NCBI RefSeq assembly: GCF_030418315.1
Contig: NZ_JAUHPV010000008.1
Location: 62,001-126,000, forward strand
Direction: 5' to 3'
DNA from: Demequina zhanjiangensis
GTDB taxonomy: Bacteria; Actinomycetota; Actinomycetes; Actinomycetales; Demequinaceae
DNA: 64,000 nt
A model generated the notes under the pieces. The model did no database searches. It had not been told where the DNA came from and saw nothing but the letters and a program-made list of their open reading frames with translations. Positions 9,032 through 18,419 of this stretch are shown here, one piece after another (the stretch's first letter is position 1; every line of letters begins with the position of its first letter). Made by a program: the position numbers and the translations under genes.

Positions 9032-9134
9032 TTGCCTTTCATCGTTCGGTTCCTGACCGCGGTTCAGCGTCCGCGGTGTGGCGTCCGAACGGCATGCGCG
9101 CCTGCCCCTCGGACGCGACCGAGCGTAGACTAGA

Positions 9135-9149
9135 TGAGAATGATTTTCA
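9135..9149 (-). promoter_or_regulatory. Zur operator
   Basis: TGAGAATGATTTTCA matches the actinobacterial Zur box TGAAAATGATTTTCA at 14 of 15 positions. It is embedded in a longer inverted repeat (GATGAGA at 9133-9139, TCTCATC at 9151-9157). It lies about 130 bases upstream of the AztD-like gene, and on the minus strand it overlaps a TTGAAA that could be a -35 element. Zinc-bound Zur would repress here. Confidence 0.8.
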
Positions 9150-9253
9150 ATCTCATCGCAGACGTGAGGGGGAGGTGAGCATCCTGCGACAGCGGGCTCG
9201 GAGTTCGCTCACGGGCCCGACGTTCACCCGCCAGAGACTTACCGGCCCGACGC

Positions 9254-10717
9254 TCACGGCGCCCCGACCGAGGCGGGCTTCACCCGCTCCGGGGCCCTCT
9301 CCAGCTGTGCGAGGAACGGGCTCAGCTCTGCCTGCTCGGCATAGCGGGCCGTGTCCTTCACGCACACCGGACACCAGTGGCCCGCCGCGAGGACCAGGCG
9401 CGCACTCGCCTTGAACTCATGTCCGAACCCGCAGCGCCACGGCAGACGCGTCGTCACATCGCCGACTCGGACGAGACCGGCAAGCAGCTCACCGCCACGG
9501 AACGCTGCCGCCCCCGCCAGATCATCGTGGGTCCACTCGCGCGCGGGCTTCGTCTCGTCGAACCCGTGATCCAGCGTCGTGGGCGTGCGGCTCGGCGCCG
9601 GCGGCTCGAAGGAATCCCAGCCGCCGATTCGCAGCCACTCCTCCAGAGAGCCGAAGTGCGCGGCGATCTCCGCGCCATCCCGGTGGAGCACCGCATGCAT
9701 CGTCCCGCGCGGCTCATACGCCAACGGACGCATCACGAAGCGCTTCACCAGCCAGGCCGGCACCCTCCCCGCGTGCCGCGCATTCGTCGGGAGGAGGTCG
9801 ACAGCTCGCTCGAGCGCCTCATCGACGGTGTCGCGACGGAACGGCACCAGCTCCTCAAGGAGATCGCTGTCGGAGAACCAGTGCCCATGGAAGTTTCGCG
9901 TCGCGAACCAGTTCCGCTCGTACCAGCGCCTGACATCCCTCACGCCGAGCGCCGCCGCCACCCGCTCCTGGAAGCCGAAGTTCGTGAGACGCCACGCCTC
10001 TCCCCCGCCCACGTTGAAGACCCGACCCCACAGCGCCGCGGGGGCCTCGTGCTGGGCGATACCCACCAGGAGCCGGGCCGCATCCTCATCCGAGACCCAC
10101 TCCATCACGCCCGCGAGAGGCACATGCGTCACGATCGGATCGCGCACCGCGAGCAGACCTGGATGCATGATCCCCGTCTGGCGCAACCACACCCATCGGG
10201 GCAACCCGGAGTCCACCAGCAGGCGTTCCGCCTCGACCTTCGTCTGGCCGTACTCGTCCAGCCTCGAGACGCGGATCGGGTCGCCCACCCTCCCCCAGTG
10301 ATGCGGCTCCTGGCGGTCACCCGTCTCCGCCACGGACCCCACGCCGACGATCGCAGTAGCGGAAGGGTCGGGAAGCGCCTGGACGGCCTGGATGAGGTTC
10401 CTCATGGACCCCACGTTGACGCGGTGAGCGAGCGCGGGATGCTGGTCCGCGTAGGGCGAGACCACGGCCCCCACATGCAGCACCACGTCCACGCCCTGGA
10501 TCGCCCTCGCGATGTCCGCGTACCGGGTCAGATCGCCCTTGTAGATCTCGAGGTGCGGAAGGTCCGCGAACTCCTCGAGGAGCAGGTGCTCCTCTGCGCC
10601 AGGCATCGCGAGCACGCGGACGCTCAGGTCGTCGACGTGCCGGAACTCGCGCATCGTCGCGCGACCCCAGTTTCCCGTCGCGCCCGTCAGGAGGACGCGG
10701 CGCCTCACCGCACTCAT
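9254..10717 (-). CDS. SDR-family NAD-dependent epimerase/dehydratase with zinc-ribbon-like tail
   Basis: A 487-residue protein. Residues 1-260 are an extended short-chain dehydrogenase: VLLTGATGNWGRATM is the NAD-binding glycine motif, and DEYGQTKVEAERLL supplies the catalytic Tyr and Lys (YxxxK). A middle region of about 120 residues is tryptophan-rich. The last 80 residues hold two C-x-x-type pairs in the arrangement WRCGFGHEF then HWCPVCV, resembling a zinc ribbon of the kind that follows a W-C-GH-W pattern. The substrate is unknown. I start at ATG 10717, with GGGAGG nine bases upstream; the longer open frame lacks family likeness. Confidence 0.8.
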   Translation of the reverse strand: MSAVRRRVLLTGATGNWGRATMREFRHVDDLSVRVLAMPGAEEHLLLEEFADLPHLEIYKGDLTRYADIARAIQGVDVVLHVGAVVSPYADQHPALAHRVNVGSMRNLIQAVQALPDPSATAIVGVGSVAETGDRQEPHHWGRVGDPIRVSRLDEYGQTKVEAERLLVDSGLPRWVWLRQTGIMHPGLLAVRDPIVTHVPLAGVMEWVSDEDAARLLVGIAQHEAPAALWGRVFNVGGGEAWRLTNFGFQERVAAALGVRDVRRWYERNWFATRNFHGHWFSDSDLLEELVPFRRDTVDEALERAVDLLPTNARHAGRVPAWLVKRFVMRPLAYEPRGTMHAVLHRDGAEIAAHFGSLEEWLRIGGWDSFEPPAPSRTPTTLDHGFDETKPAREWTHDDLAGAAAFRGGELLAGLVRVGDVTTRLPWRCGFGHEFKASARLVLAAGHWCPVCVKDTARYAEQAELSPFLAQLERAPERVKPASVGAP

Positions 10718-10861
10718 GGCCCACGCCTCCCGTCTGCCATGGACGAGGCGTCCTCTCCTTCCACGGTAGACCTGAGACGGCCTTGATGTGCGGGCGGAGC
10801 GTGGTCCGTGCAACACGCTGTGCGACTGGCTCGGCGTTCGACGCAAGCCGCACTGCGCAGG

Positions 10862-10891
10862 GCCCGGTGCATTGCGCCGGGCGCACCGGGC
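10862..10891 (-). terminator. Probable dnaB terminator
   Basis: GCCCGGTGC (10862-10870) pairs with GCACCGGGC (10883-10891), a perfect 9-bp GC stem 27 bases beyond the dnaB stop codon. No U-tract is present. Confidence 0.55.
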
Positions 10892-10918
10892 GCGGCCCGG
10901 CATGCGCGGTGCAGCTGG

Positions 10919-12283
10919 CTACATCTCGTGCGCCATGTCGGCGAAGTGCGCGTAGTCCTTCTTGAAGGCGACAGCGATGGTGTCAGTGGGTCCCGCGCGG
11001 TGCTTCGCGATGATGAAGTCCGCCTCACCGGGGCGGTTCTCGCGGTCGTAGGCGTCCTCGCGGTGCAGCAGGATCACGATGTCGGCATCCTGCTCGATCG
11101 CGCCGGACTCACGCATGTCGGACAGCATCGGCTTCTTCTCGGTGCGCTGCTCGGGTCCACGGTTCAGCTGCGAGATCGCGATGACCGGCACCTCGATCTC
11201 CTTCGCGAGCAGCTTGAGCGCACGCGAGAACTCCGAGACCTCCTGCTGACGGGACTCGACCTTGCGGCCCGAGCTCATGAGCTGGAGGTAGTCGAGGACC
11301 ACGAGCCCGAGGTTGTGCTGCTGCTTGAGGCGGCGGCACTTGGCGCGGATCTCCATAAGCGTCATGTTCGGAGAGTCGTCGATGAACAGCGGCGCCGTGG
11401 AGACGCGGGACGACGCTCGCGCGAGGCGGTCCCAGTCGCTCGGGCCCAGCGGACCCTTGTTGAGCTGGGTCAGCTTGACCTTGCCCTCGGAAGCGAGCAT
11501 GCGCTTGGTGATCTCCTCCTTGCTCATCTCGAGCGAGAAGATGACGGAGGCGATGTTGTTGTGGATCGATGCCGCGCGCGCGATGTCGAGGCCGAGGGTC
11601 GACTTGCCGATCGCGGGTCGCGCGGCGATGACGATCATCTGCCCGCCCTGCAGGCCGCCAGTGAGGTCGTCGAGGTCGCGGAAGCCCGTGGGGACGCCTC
11701 GCAGGGTGCCGTCGTGCTTGGAGGCCTGGTCGATCTGGCCGAGCGTGGACTCGAGGATGTCGCCGATCGGCAGGTAGTCCTCAGAGTTGCGACGCTCGGT
11801 GACCGCGAAGATCTCGGCCTGTGCGCCGTCGACGATCATGTCGGCCTCGCCGCCGTCGCCGTCGTAGCCCATGTTCGCGATGCGCGTGCCGGCCTCGACG
11901 AGGCGGCGCAGGATGGACTGCTCCCTTACCAGGCGGGCGTAGTAGCCGGCGGAGGCGGCGGACGGCACGGACGCGATCAGCGTGTGAAGGTACTCGGCGC
12001 CGCCGATGCGCGACAGGCTGCCCGCGCGCTGAAGCTCGGCGCTGACGGTGAGCGCGTCGACGGGGTCGCCGCCGTTGTAGAGCTTCACCGCGGTGTCGAA
12101 GATCGTCTCGTGCGCGGGCTTGTAGAAGTCATCCGCGCGGATCGCCTCGATGACGTCCGCCATCGCATCCTTGGAGATGAGCATGGCTCCGAGCACGGAC
12201 TGCTCGGCCTCGAGGTTCTGCGGCGGCAGACGCTCGTACGTGGCCGGTCCGGTGTACGACGACTCCAGCTCGTCGATGGACAT
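10919..12283 (-). CDS. dnaB: Replicative DNA helicase DnaB
   Basis: A 454-residue hexameric helicase that unwinds the fork. The N-terminal DnaB domain begins PPQNLEAEQSVLGAMLIS. The RecA-like C-terminal domain has Walker A ARPAIGKST (near residue 215), Walker B LVVLDYLQLM and the AISQLNRGPE and LSDMRESGAIEQDAD motifs. The length is that of an intein-free actinobacterial DnaB; none of the usual insertion points is interrupted. The start at ATG 12283 is favoured by AAGGGAAG eight bases upstream. It follows rplI in the conserved order rpsF-ssb-rpsR-rplI-dnaB, but 818 bases separate the two. Confidence 0.97.
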   Translation of the reverse strand: MSIDELESSYTGPATYERLPPQNLEAEQSVLGAMLISKDAMADVIEAIRADDFYKPAHETIFDTAVKLYNGGDPVDALTVSAELQRAGSLSRIGGAEYLHTLIASVPSAASAGYYARLVREQSILRRLVEAGTRIANMGYDGDGGEADMIVDGAQAEIFAVTERRNSEDYLPIGDILESTLGQIDQASKHDGTLRGVPTGFRDLDDLTGGLQGGQMIVIAARPAIGKSTLGLDIARAASIHNNIASVIFSLEMSKEEITKRMLASEGKVKLTQLNKGPLGPSDWDRLARASSRVSTAPLFIDDSPNMTLMEIRAKCRRLKQQHNLGLVVLDYLQLMSSGRKVESRQQEVSEFSRALKLLAKEIEVPVIAISQLNRGPEQRTEKKPMLSDMRESGAIEQDADIVILLHREDAYDRENRPGEADFIIAKHRAGPTDTIAVAFKKDYAHFADMAHEM

Positions 12284-13010
12284 GCAGCCACTTCCCTTCG
12301 TCTCGATCGATCTGCGCTGACCTCCCGCTGGAGGTCTCGACCCCACCTTCTCGCGCAGGTCTGACAACGGACCGTAGGCGGGCGGCGCGTCGTTATCAAA
12401 CCGGCGATGTCGACGCCATCCCGGGTTCAGTGGAGAACCTTGGGAGAACCTGGGGATCACGTGGGGAAGGCGGTGTGAACGACGCCGTGGACGCATGTGG
12501 ATATCTCTGTGAATAGAGTGATGCGACCAAGAGAAAACCGGTTCCTAGCAGGCATGTTGGCGGTATCAACATTGTGGAGAAGTAGGTGGGAAAAGTCCTC
12601 GGCGTGTCGCGCATCGGCGTGTCGCGCGCGCCGCACGGAGTGTCACGAAGCCGCCCGTTTCCTCCGGTTTCGTCCCCTTGACCTGGGCCCTCCTGCTTCG
12701 ATATCGACGGCCACCGGGACGGCCACTCCGATCGCCCCGACCTCCCTCCGTGCGAGCCCCGGACACTGCGAACCACGCCGACTGCCGACACGCCGGCGCG
12801 GGCGCCCCTCGGCGGCCGCGGACCGGCGTGTCGCGTCGGCCGTTGGTTCGTACTGTCTGGCGGGAGGCCGACTGCCACACCCTGCGGAGCGGAGCCATGC
12901 GGAGCTGCGAGAGCGCCCCACCGAGGAGGGTTCCCGCGCGAGGAACCCTGGACAGCGGTGACCTCCGGAACCACGACGGCCGCCGAACAGCGGCGCCCCT
13001 GGACGCACGA
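12284..13010. other. dnaB upstream intergenic region with DnaA-box-like sites
   Basis: No gene is supportable here. Open frames on both strands lack ribosome sites, family likeness and sensible composition. Contents seen: two DnaA-box-like nonamers (ATATCCACA on the minus strand at 12496-12504, TTCTCCACA at 12573-12581), a paired direct repeat GAGAACCT near 12430-12450, and a short tandem repeat CGGCGTGTCGCGC in two copies near 12602-12628. The long leader probably holds the dnaB promoter. Confidence 0.5.
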
Positions 13011-13038
13011 AGGCCCGGCTCCCTGGGGAGCCGGGCCT
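13011..13038 (-). terminator. rplI operon terminator
   Basis: A perfect 13-bp stem (13011-13023 with 13026-13038; arm AGGCCCGGCTCCC), closed by a tiny loop, lies about 65 bases past the rplI stop. It separates the rpsF-ssb-rpsR-rplI operon from dnaB. Confidence 0.8.
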
Positions 13039-13101
13039 CGGCTGGACCGTGAGGTCCGAGGATCGTTGGCGGGCCGGCCGGAGCCTGCTCGCCGGAGATC
13101 G

Positions 13102-13548
13102 TTACTTGGCGGCGACGACCTTGACGGCGACGGTGGCCGCGATGTCGTCGTGCAGCGACACGGAGACCGTGTACTCGCCGAGCGCCTTGATCGGCTGCGC
13201 GACGTGGATGCGGCGCTTGTCGACCTTGGCGCGGTCGCCGATGGCGGCCGCGATGTCGGCGGGCGTCACGGCGCCGAAGAGGCGGCCGGACTCGCCAGCC
13301 TTCGCCTCGACGACGACCTCGGTGCCCTGGAGGGCGTCGCGGGCAGCCTGGGCGCCCTCGATGCTCTCGATCTCCTTGGCGCGGCGCGCCTTGCGGAGGC
13401 CGTCGATCTGCTTCTCGGCACCGGCCGACCACGGGGTGGCCAGCTTGCGGGGCACGAGGTAGTTGCGGGCGTAGCCGTCCTTGACGTCGACGACGTCACC
13501 GGCGATGCCGAGACCGTGGACCTCGTGGGTGAGGATCACCTTTGCCAT
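13102..13548 (-). CDS. rplI: 50S ribosomal protein L9
   Basis: A 148-residue L9. It opens MAKVILTHEVHGLGIAGDVV, and the N-terminal rRNA-binding domain includes DGYARNYLVPRKLA. A long helix leads to a C-terminal domain ending in VKVVAAK. The length is typical. The start ATG 13548 has GGGGGA upstream. It is the last gene of the rpsF-ssb-rpsR-rplI operon, 13 bases after rpsR. Confidence 0.97.
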   Translation of the reverse strand: MAKVILTHEVHGLGIAGDVVDVKDGYARNYLVPRKLATPWSAGAEKQIDGLRKARRAKEIESIEGAQAARDALQGTEVVVEAKAGESGRLFGAVTPADIAAAIGDRAKVDKRRIHVAQPIKALGEYTVSVSLHDDIAATVAVKVVAAK

Positions 13549-13561
13549 GAGAGTCCCCCGA

Positions 13562-13798
13562 TCAGCGGCCGGAGCCGGCGTAGGGAAGCAGGGCCATCTC
13601 GCGCGCAACCTTGATGGCGCGGGCGATCTCACGCTGCTCCTGGACGGTGACACCGGTCACGCGACGCGAGCGGATCTTGCCGCGGTCGGAGATGAACTTG
13701 CGCAGCAGCGCGGTGTCCTTGTAGTCGATCTTCTGAACCTTGGCCGCCTTGAGAGGGTTGACCTTCTTGCGCGGCTTGCGGATGTCGTTCTTAGCCAT
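13562..13798 (-). CDS. rpsR: 30S ribosomal protein S18
   Basis: A 78-residue S18 with the family core [19 protein letters not shown] and the C-terminal [20 protein letters not shown]18 pairs with S6 (encoded two genes upstream) on the platform of the small subunit. The start ATG 13798 has AGGA about nine bases upstream. No CXXC zinc motif is present, so this looks like the zinc-independent form. Confidence 0.97.
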   Translation of the reverse strand: MAKNDIRKPRKKVNPLKAAKVQKIDYKDTALLRKFISDRGKIRSRRVTGVTVQEQREIARAIKVAREMALLPYAGSGR

Positions 13799-13817
13799 AT
13801 CTCTTGTTCCTGGGTGT

Positions 13818-14303
13818 TTAGAAGGGGGGCTCGTCCGACGCCGGGGCGGTCGCCCACGGGTCGTTGTCGGAACCGCCGGCCGGAGCGGAGTAGCCGCCAC
13901 CGCCACCCGAGAATCCACCGCCGCCGCCGGAGCCGCCGCCGCGCTGGTTACGGTTCACCTTCGCGGTGGCGTAACGCAGCGAGGGCCCGACCTCGTCGAC
14001 CTGGATCTCGTTGACGGTGCGCTTCTCGCCGTTGGCCTCCCACGAGCGCGACACCAGGCGGCCCGTCACGATGACGCGCATGCCCTTGGTCAGCGACTCG
14101 GCCACGTTCTCCGCGGCCTCGCGCCACAGGGAGCAGCGCATGAACAGGGTCTCCCCGTCCTTCCACTCGTTCGACTGACGGTCGAACGTGCGGGGGGTGG
14201 ACGCCACCGTGAAGTTGACCACCGCGGCGCCGGACTGGATGAATCGCAGCTCGGGGTCGCCGGTGAGGTTTCCGATCACAGTGATCTGGGTCTCGCCTGC
14301 CAT
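13818..14303 (-). CDS. ssb: Single-stranded DNA-binding protein
   Basis: A 161-residue SSB. An OB fold of about 110 residues ([20 protein letters not shown] at the start, [17 protein letters not shown] later) is followed by a glycine-rich linker and the acidic tip ASDEPPF, which recruits replication and repair partners. It sits between rpsF and rpsR as in most bacteria, and serves the chromosomal replisome rather than a plasmid or phage. Confidence 0.97.
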   Translation of the reverse strand: MAGETQITVIGNLTGDPELRFIQSGAAVVNFTVASTPRTFDRQSNEWKDGETLFMRCSLWREAAENVAESLTKGMRVIVTGRLVSRSWEANGEKRTVNEIQVDEVGPSLRYATAKVNRNQRGGGSGGGGGFSGGGGGYSAPAGGSDNDPWATAPASDEPPF

Positions 14304-14360
14304 GAATAGCTCCCTAGGGGTCGCTTGCTGTGGGTGAGGGTTCTGACGAGTCCCGGAGCC

Positions 14361-14651
14361 TTACTTGGCGTCCGGGCGGAGCAGCTTCAGGCGCAGGACG
14401 GTCTCGTTGAGGCCGAGCTGACGCTCGAGCTCCTTGGCCGTCGCGGACTCCGCGGTGAAGTCGATCACCGCGTAGATGCCGTCGCTCTTCTTCTTGATGG
14501 GGTACGCAAGGCGGCGACGACCCCAGACGTCGACCTTGTCGACCGTTCCGTTGTCGTTGGTGACCACGCCAAGGTACTTCTCGAGCGACGGGGTGACCGT
14601 GCGCTCATCCACCTCAGGGTCGAGGATGACCATCATCTCGTAATGACGCAT
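14361..14651 (-). CDS. rpsF: 30S ribosomal protein S6
   Basis: A 96-residue S6 beginning [19 protein letters not shown], with the conserved [18 protein letters not shown] strand-turn. It ends [12 protein letters not shown] 14651 is chosen because GGAGGTG lies about nine bases upstream. It is the first gene of the rpsF-ssb-rpsR-rplI operon, whose promoter should lie in the roughly 230-base gap to the divergent FemAB-like gene. Confidence 0.97.
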   Translation of the reverse strand: MRHYEMMVILDPEVDERTVTPSLEKYLGVVTNDNGTVDKVDVWGRRRLAYPIKKKSDGIYAVIDFTAESATAKELERQLGLNETVLRLKLLRPDAK

Positions 14652-14879
14652 CGAAATACCCACCTCCTCTGGACTGTACGGCCACGGACGTTCCGTGGCA
14701 GGAGGGCTGATGCTTCGCGGTTCACGCCGCCGGGTGACGGCGCTCAACCACGAGGAACAAGGGTACGGCATCTGCGGTGCCGCCGCCACGTGCGTCCCCA
14801 GGGTCTGCGCACGCGCGAGCGCGGCGTCGGGCCTGGGGACGAAGCGGGGTGTTCTCGGCGCCCCCGTTACCCTTGGGGG

Positions 14880-15923
14880 GTGAACGCCTCAGCTGACGCC
14901 CTCAGCGTCGCCCAGGTCCCTGACGATCGCTTCCTGGAGCTGGCGCACGGCGCCGCCCATCCGGTGCCGATCGAGCAGTCGCCCGTGTGGGACCCGTACG
15001 ACGACGCAGTCCCTGGACGCTCTCCGTGGCGTCGCCTTGTGGTCGCCGCGGCCGACGGTCCGGTCGCCGTGATCGCCTTCTCCTCCTTCGAGGGGCGAGG
15101 CTTCCGCTACCTGTGGGCGAAGCACGGACCGATCTGGCTCTCCGAGCAGACGCCCGAGCGCGAGCGGGCGGTGCGTCGAGCGCTGGTCGCCTACGCGCGC
15201 AAGGAGGCTCCGTGGGCGACCTTCCTGCGCCTTCACGCCCGGCACGCTGCGTCGGACCTGAGCGAGCTGCTCCAGACGGTGACGTACGACCACACGGTGG
15301 TCGTGGACCTCACGCGGGACGAGGACGCGATCATGCAGTCCTTCTCCAAGCGCGGTCGCTACAAGACGCGTCGCACGCTCAAGGACGAGGCGATGACGGT
15401 CACCGAGGAGACCGGCCTCAGCGACGAGGAGTTCGCGGAGCTCTACGAGATCTACAGGGAAACAGCCTCGCGGGACGGCTTCGGGATCTTCGGTGCGGAC
15501 GTGTACCTGACGATGCTCCGCTCGCTCGGCGAGCACGTCCGCCTGTTCGTGGCGAGGCGACACGACACCGGCGAGAACGGCGACCTGACGCCGGGGCGGG
15601 CCGTGTCGTGGGTCATCTCGACCGTCTACGACAACGCGGGTGTGGATGTCTACGCTGCCGGCAACCGGGAGGCGCGCGACACCAACGCCGCGCTGCGGCT
15701 CAAGTGGCACATCCTCACCACGCTCAAGGCCGAGGGCGTGACACAGTACGACCTGATGGGCGTGGGCTCTGATCGTGCGCCGCAGCTCATGGGCGTGCGC
15801 GAGTTCAAGCAGCAGCTCGGGGAGATCGTCGAGGTGGACGGCGCCTGGGACGTGCCCGTCAAGGGACTGCGCTACACCGCGCTCACGCAGGCGCTGCGGC
15901 TCAAGCGCATGCTGCGTCGCTGA
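14880..15923 (+). CDS. FemAB/GNAT-like peptidyltransferase, probably cell-wall linked
   Basis: A 347-residue protein of the FemX/FemA-type acyltransferase fold, which in Gram-positives adds amino acids to peptidoglycan stem peptides using aminoacyl-tRNA. Recognisable pieces are [18 protein letters not shown] near the start, [15 protein letters not shown] in the middle and [25 protein letters not shown], with a C-terminal GVREFKQQ turn typical of the family. The GTG at 14880 abuts a G-run, so the exact start is uncertain. Its neighbour is the convergent bifunctional PBP, consistent with a role in wall synthesis. Confidence 0.78.
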   Translation: MNASADALSVAQVPDDRFLELAHGAAHPVPIEQSPVWDPYDDAVPGRSPWRRLVVAAADGPVAVIAFSSFEGRGFRYLWAKHGPIWLSEQTPERERAVRRALVAYARKEAPWATFLRLHARHAASDLSELLQTVTYDHTVVVDLTRDEDAIMQSFSKRGRYKTRRTLKDEAMTVTEETGLSDEEFAELYEIYRETASRDGFGIFGADVYLTMLRSLGEHVRLFVARRHDTGENGDLTPGRAVSWVISTVYDNAGVDVYAAGNREARDTNAALRLKWHILTTLKAEGVTQYDLMGVGSDRAPQLMGVREFKQQLGEIVEVDGAWDVPVKGLRYTALTQALRLKRMLRR

Positions 15924-15941
15924 CCGCGCGCGACAACGACA

Positions 15942-15975
15942 GAGGGCCTGCACCGCATTCGCGGTGCCGGCCCTC
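15942..15975. terminator. Bidirectional terminator between femAB-like gene and PBP
   Basis: GAGGGCC (15942-15948) pairs with GGCCCTC (15969-15975). A second 7-bp stem, GCACCGC (15950-15956) with GCGGTGC (15961-15967), lies inside it, separated by one mismatched pair, with a 4-base loop. It lies between convergent stop codons at 15923 and 15982. Confidence 0.8.
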
Positions 15976-15981
15976 GTGCGT

Positions 15982-18237
15982 TCAGCCCTGGCCTGGAGGC
16001 CCGGGCGAGGCGGCCACGGTCGGCGCTGGCGACGGCGGGGTCGTCTGCGTGGGCGAGGGCGACGGCGCAGGCGGCTCAGTCGTCTGCGTCGGCTCCGGCT
16101 CAGGCTCGGGCGCCTCCGTCGTCTCGGTCACCTCGGGCGTCGGCTCCGGGGTGGGCGACGTGGTGGGCTCGAGCGGCGTGTCGGTGCCCACGTTGGCCCT
16201 GGGCGGGAAGCTCTCGGCCGGGTACTCGTCGAGGATCGGTCGCATCATCTCCGTCCACACATCCGTGGGGACGGTGGAGCCGGTGATCTGCGGGTACCCG
16301 CCGAACGTGGTGATGTTCTCCTGGGACCCGTCCTCGCCCACCTGGTAGAGCGCGACCGCTCCGACGATCTGCGGGGTGAAGCCGACGAACCACGCGGACT
16401 TGTTGTCGTTCGACGTACCGGTCTTGCCTGCGATGTCGCGGCCCAGCTGGTTGGCGGTGCGCCCCGATCCGAACTTCACCACCTGCTGCATCGCGTAGGT
16501 GGTGTCAGCGATGACGCCCTCGTCGAACACGCGGCGCGACACCGCCTCGTGCTCGTAGGTGGTCTCGCCGTCGGCGTCGGTGATCGACTGGACCATGAAC
16601 GTGTCGGTGCGCACACCGCCCGCGGAGATGGTCGCGTACGCGGACGCCATGTCGAGAGGATGGGGCGCCGCAGCACCCAGCACGACGGACGGGTTGGCGT
16701 TCAGGTCCTGGGTGTCCTCCGGGATGCCGGCGTCGATCGCGGCCTGCATCACGTTCTCGGGGCCCACGTCATTGGTGAGCTGCACGAAGGCGGTGTTGAC
16801 CGAGTTCTGCGTGGCCCGCACGAGGTCGATCACGCCGTAGTTGGCGCCGCCGAAGTTGCGCACGGGGTTGTCGTAGCCCTCGAGGACCATGTTGTTGTTC
16901 GCGAGGTACTCGGTGCCGAGGCCGATTCCCTGCGAGAGGCCGGCGATGAGGGCGAAGGGCTTGAACGTGGAGCCCGCCTGGGCGATGTCCTGCGTGACGG
17001 CGTTGCGCTGCACCGTGAGGTAGTCGGCGCCGCCGTACATGGAGGTGATCGCTCCGGTGGCGGAGTCGACCGTGACCGCGGCGACGCGAAGGTTCTCGTC
17101 GTGGTCGTCGGGCATGCCTGCGACGGCGGCCTCGGCTGCGGCCTGGTGGGTCGGGGAGATGGTCGTCACGATCGAGAGGCCGAGCGTCTCGATCTGCTCC
17201 ATCGTGTAGTCGGTGGTCGCGACGACCTCGTCGAGCGCGGAGCGGATGAGGTAGCCGGTGGGGCCGGCGTACGTGTCGCTCTGGTCGTAGGGGATCCACT
17301 CGGGGAAGGTCTGCGCGTCGCGCTCCTCCTGGGTGATGGCACCCGTCTCGACCATGCCGTCGAGCACGTAGTTCCAGCGCTGCTCGGCCCGATCAGGGTC
17401 GAGCCGCGGGTCCCAGGCCGACGGCGCAGGGACGATGCCGGCGAGCATCGCCGACTCGGAGATGGTGAGGTCGGCGGCGGTCTTGCCGAAGTACTCCTCG
17501 GCGGCCTTCTCGATGCCGTAGGCGCCGCGCCCGAAGTAGATGGTGTTGAGGTAGTTGGCGAGCACCTCCTCCTTCTCCTGGGTGCTGCCGACCTTGAGCG
17601 CCATGAGCGCTTCCTCGATCTTGCCCGGGATGTCGGTGACGGTCTCGCCCGAGTAGTAGCGCTCGACGTACTGCTGGGTGATCGTGGAGCCACCCTGTCG
17701 ATCGTTCAGGACGATCGTGCGGTAGAGCGCTCGTGCGGTGCCCATGAGGTCCACGCCGGAGTTGGTCCAGAACGAGCGGTCCTCGGCAGCGACGATCGCG
17801 TCCTTCATGTGGACGCTGATGTCCTCGGAGTCGACGATCTCACGCTCGGCCTCGCCGAGCGTGGCCATGACGGTCTCGCCGTCGGCGTAGTACAGCGTGG
17901 ACGACTGGTAGAGCGCGAAGTCGGACGCGGTGAGCTCGGGCAGGCTCTGGTACTTCACGAACAGGCCGATGGCTCCGGCGGTGAACACGACGAGGCCGGC
18001 GACGAGCGCGCCGATCCCGATGCGCTTGGTCCACACCTTCCATGCGGGCTTGGAGTCCTCGGGCGGCGTTCCCTTGATCGGCGCCTTGCCGTCTCCGGAG
18101 CCGGTGAAGCCGCCCCCGGATCCCTTGCGGGTGGGCTGAGCACCTGTCGCACGGCGCGTGGGTGCAGTCCGTTCGGCCGCACCCGAGGAGGTGGGGCGCA
18201 TGGACTGACGGCGGGGGGCCTGACGTTCATCGCTCAC
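15982..18237 (-). CDS. Class A bifunctional penicillin-binding protein (PonA-type)
   Basis: A 751-residue enzyme that polymerises and cross-links peptidoglycan. A basic cytoplasmic tail of about 65 residues precedes one membrane anchor ([20 protein letters not shown]). The glycosyltransferase GT51 domain has AAEDRSFW and [14 protein letters not shown]. The transpeptidase domain has the SxxK nucleophile in AGSTFKPF, the SxN motif in QNSVNTAF and [10 protein letters not shown] long Pro/Thr/Glu tail of about 80 residues ends the protein. The start is GTG 18237. It corresponds in position to M. tuberculosis ponA1 (Rv0050). It is divergent from the PadR gene across a large inverted repeat. Confidence 0.96.
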   Translation of the reverse strand: MSDERQAPRRQSMRPTSSGAAERTAPTRRATGAQPTRKGSGGGFTGSGDGKAPIKGTPPEDSKPAWKVWTKRIGIGALVAGLVVFTAGAIGLFVKYQSLPELTASDFALYQSSTLYYADGETVMATLGEAEREIVDSEDISVHMKDAIVAAEDRSFWTNSGVDLMGTARALYRTIVLNDRQGGSTITQQYVERYYSGETVTDIPGKIEEALMALKVGSTQEKEEVLANYLNTIYFGRGAYGIEKAAEEYFGKTAADLTISESAMLAGIVPAPSAWDPRLDPDRAEQRWNYVLDGMVETGAITQEERDAQTFPEWIPYDQSDTYAGPTGYLIRSALDEVVATTDYTMEQIETLGLSIVTTISPTHQAAAEAAVAGMPDDHDENLRVAAVTVDSATGAITSMYGGADYLTVQRNAVTQDIAQAGSTFKPFALIAGLSQGIGLGTEYLANNNMVLEGYDNPVRNFGGANYGVIDLVRATQNSVNTAFVQLTNDVGPENVMQAAIDAGIPEDTQDLNANPSVVLGAAAPHPLDMASAYATISAGGVRTDTFMVQSITDADGETTYEHEAVSRRVFDEGVIADTTYAMQQVVKFGSGRTANQLGRDIAGKTGTSNDNKSAWFVGFTPQIVGAVALYQVGEDGSQENITTFGGYPQITGSTVPTDVWTEMMRPILDEYPAESFPPRANVGTDTPLEPTTSPTPEPTPEVTETTEAPEPEPEPTQTTEPPAPSPSPTQTTPPSPAPTVAASPGPPGQG

Positions 18238-18302
18238 GAAGCAAGTCTACGAACGGCGTGCCTGGGAGGTTCCCTTTCCCACAGGCGCGGCGAGGTTGCA
18301 GA

Positions 18303-18353
18303 CGATGTATCGATGCGATACAACTTGGTGCTACATATCGCATCGATACATCG
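18303..18353. promoter_or_regulatory. Large inverted repeat, probable PadR operator
   Basis: An 18-bp perfect inverted repeat has arms at 18303-18320 (CGATGTATCGATGCGATA) and 18336-18353, separated by 15 bases. Each arm is itself a near-palindrome: TGTATCG-ATG-CGATACA at 18306-18322 is perfect, and the other half is partial. The ATGT...ACA spacing resembles known PadR operators. It lies between the divergent PBP and padR genes. Confidence 0.75.
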
Positions 18354-18419
18354 CGGCGCACGGTGCGTCCGAGGTGCCGATGCGCACGAGCTGGACGGAT
18401 ACCAGGCAGGAGGCGACGC

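Noticed and set aside
10919-12283. Intein in DnaB (also checked in GyrA, GyrB, DnaN)
   Set aside because: All have normal length and uninterrupted motifs.
12396-12974. Open frames on both strands in the rplI-dnaB gap
   Set aside because: They have no ribosome site, no family likeness and Gly/Arg/Pro-rich frame-shadow composition; the stretch is better read as non-coding.
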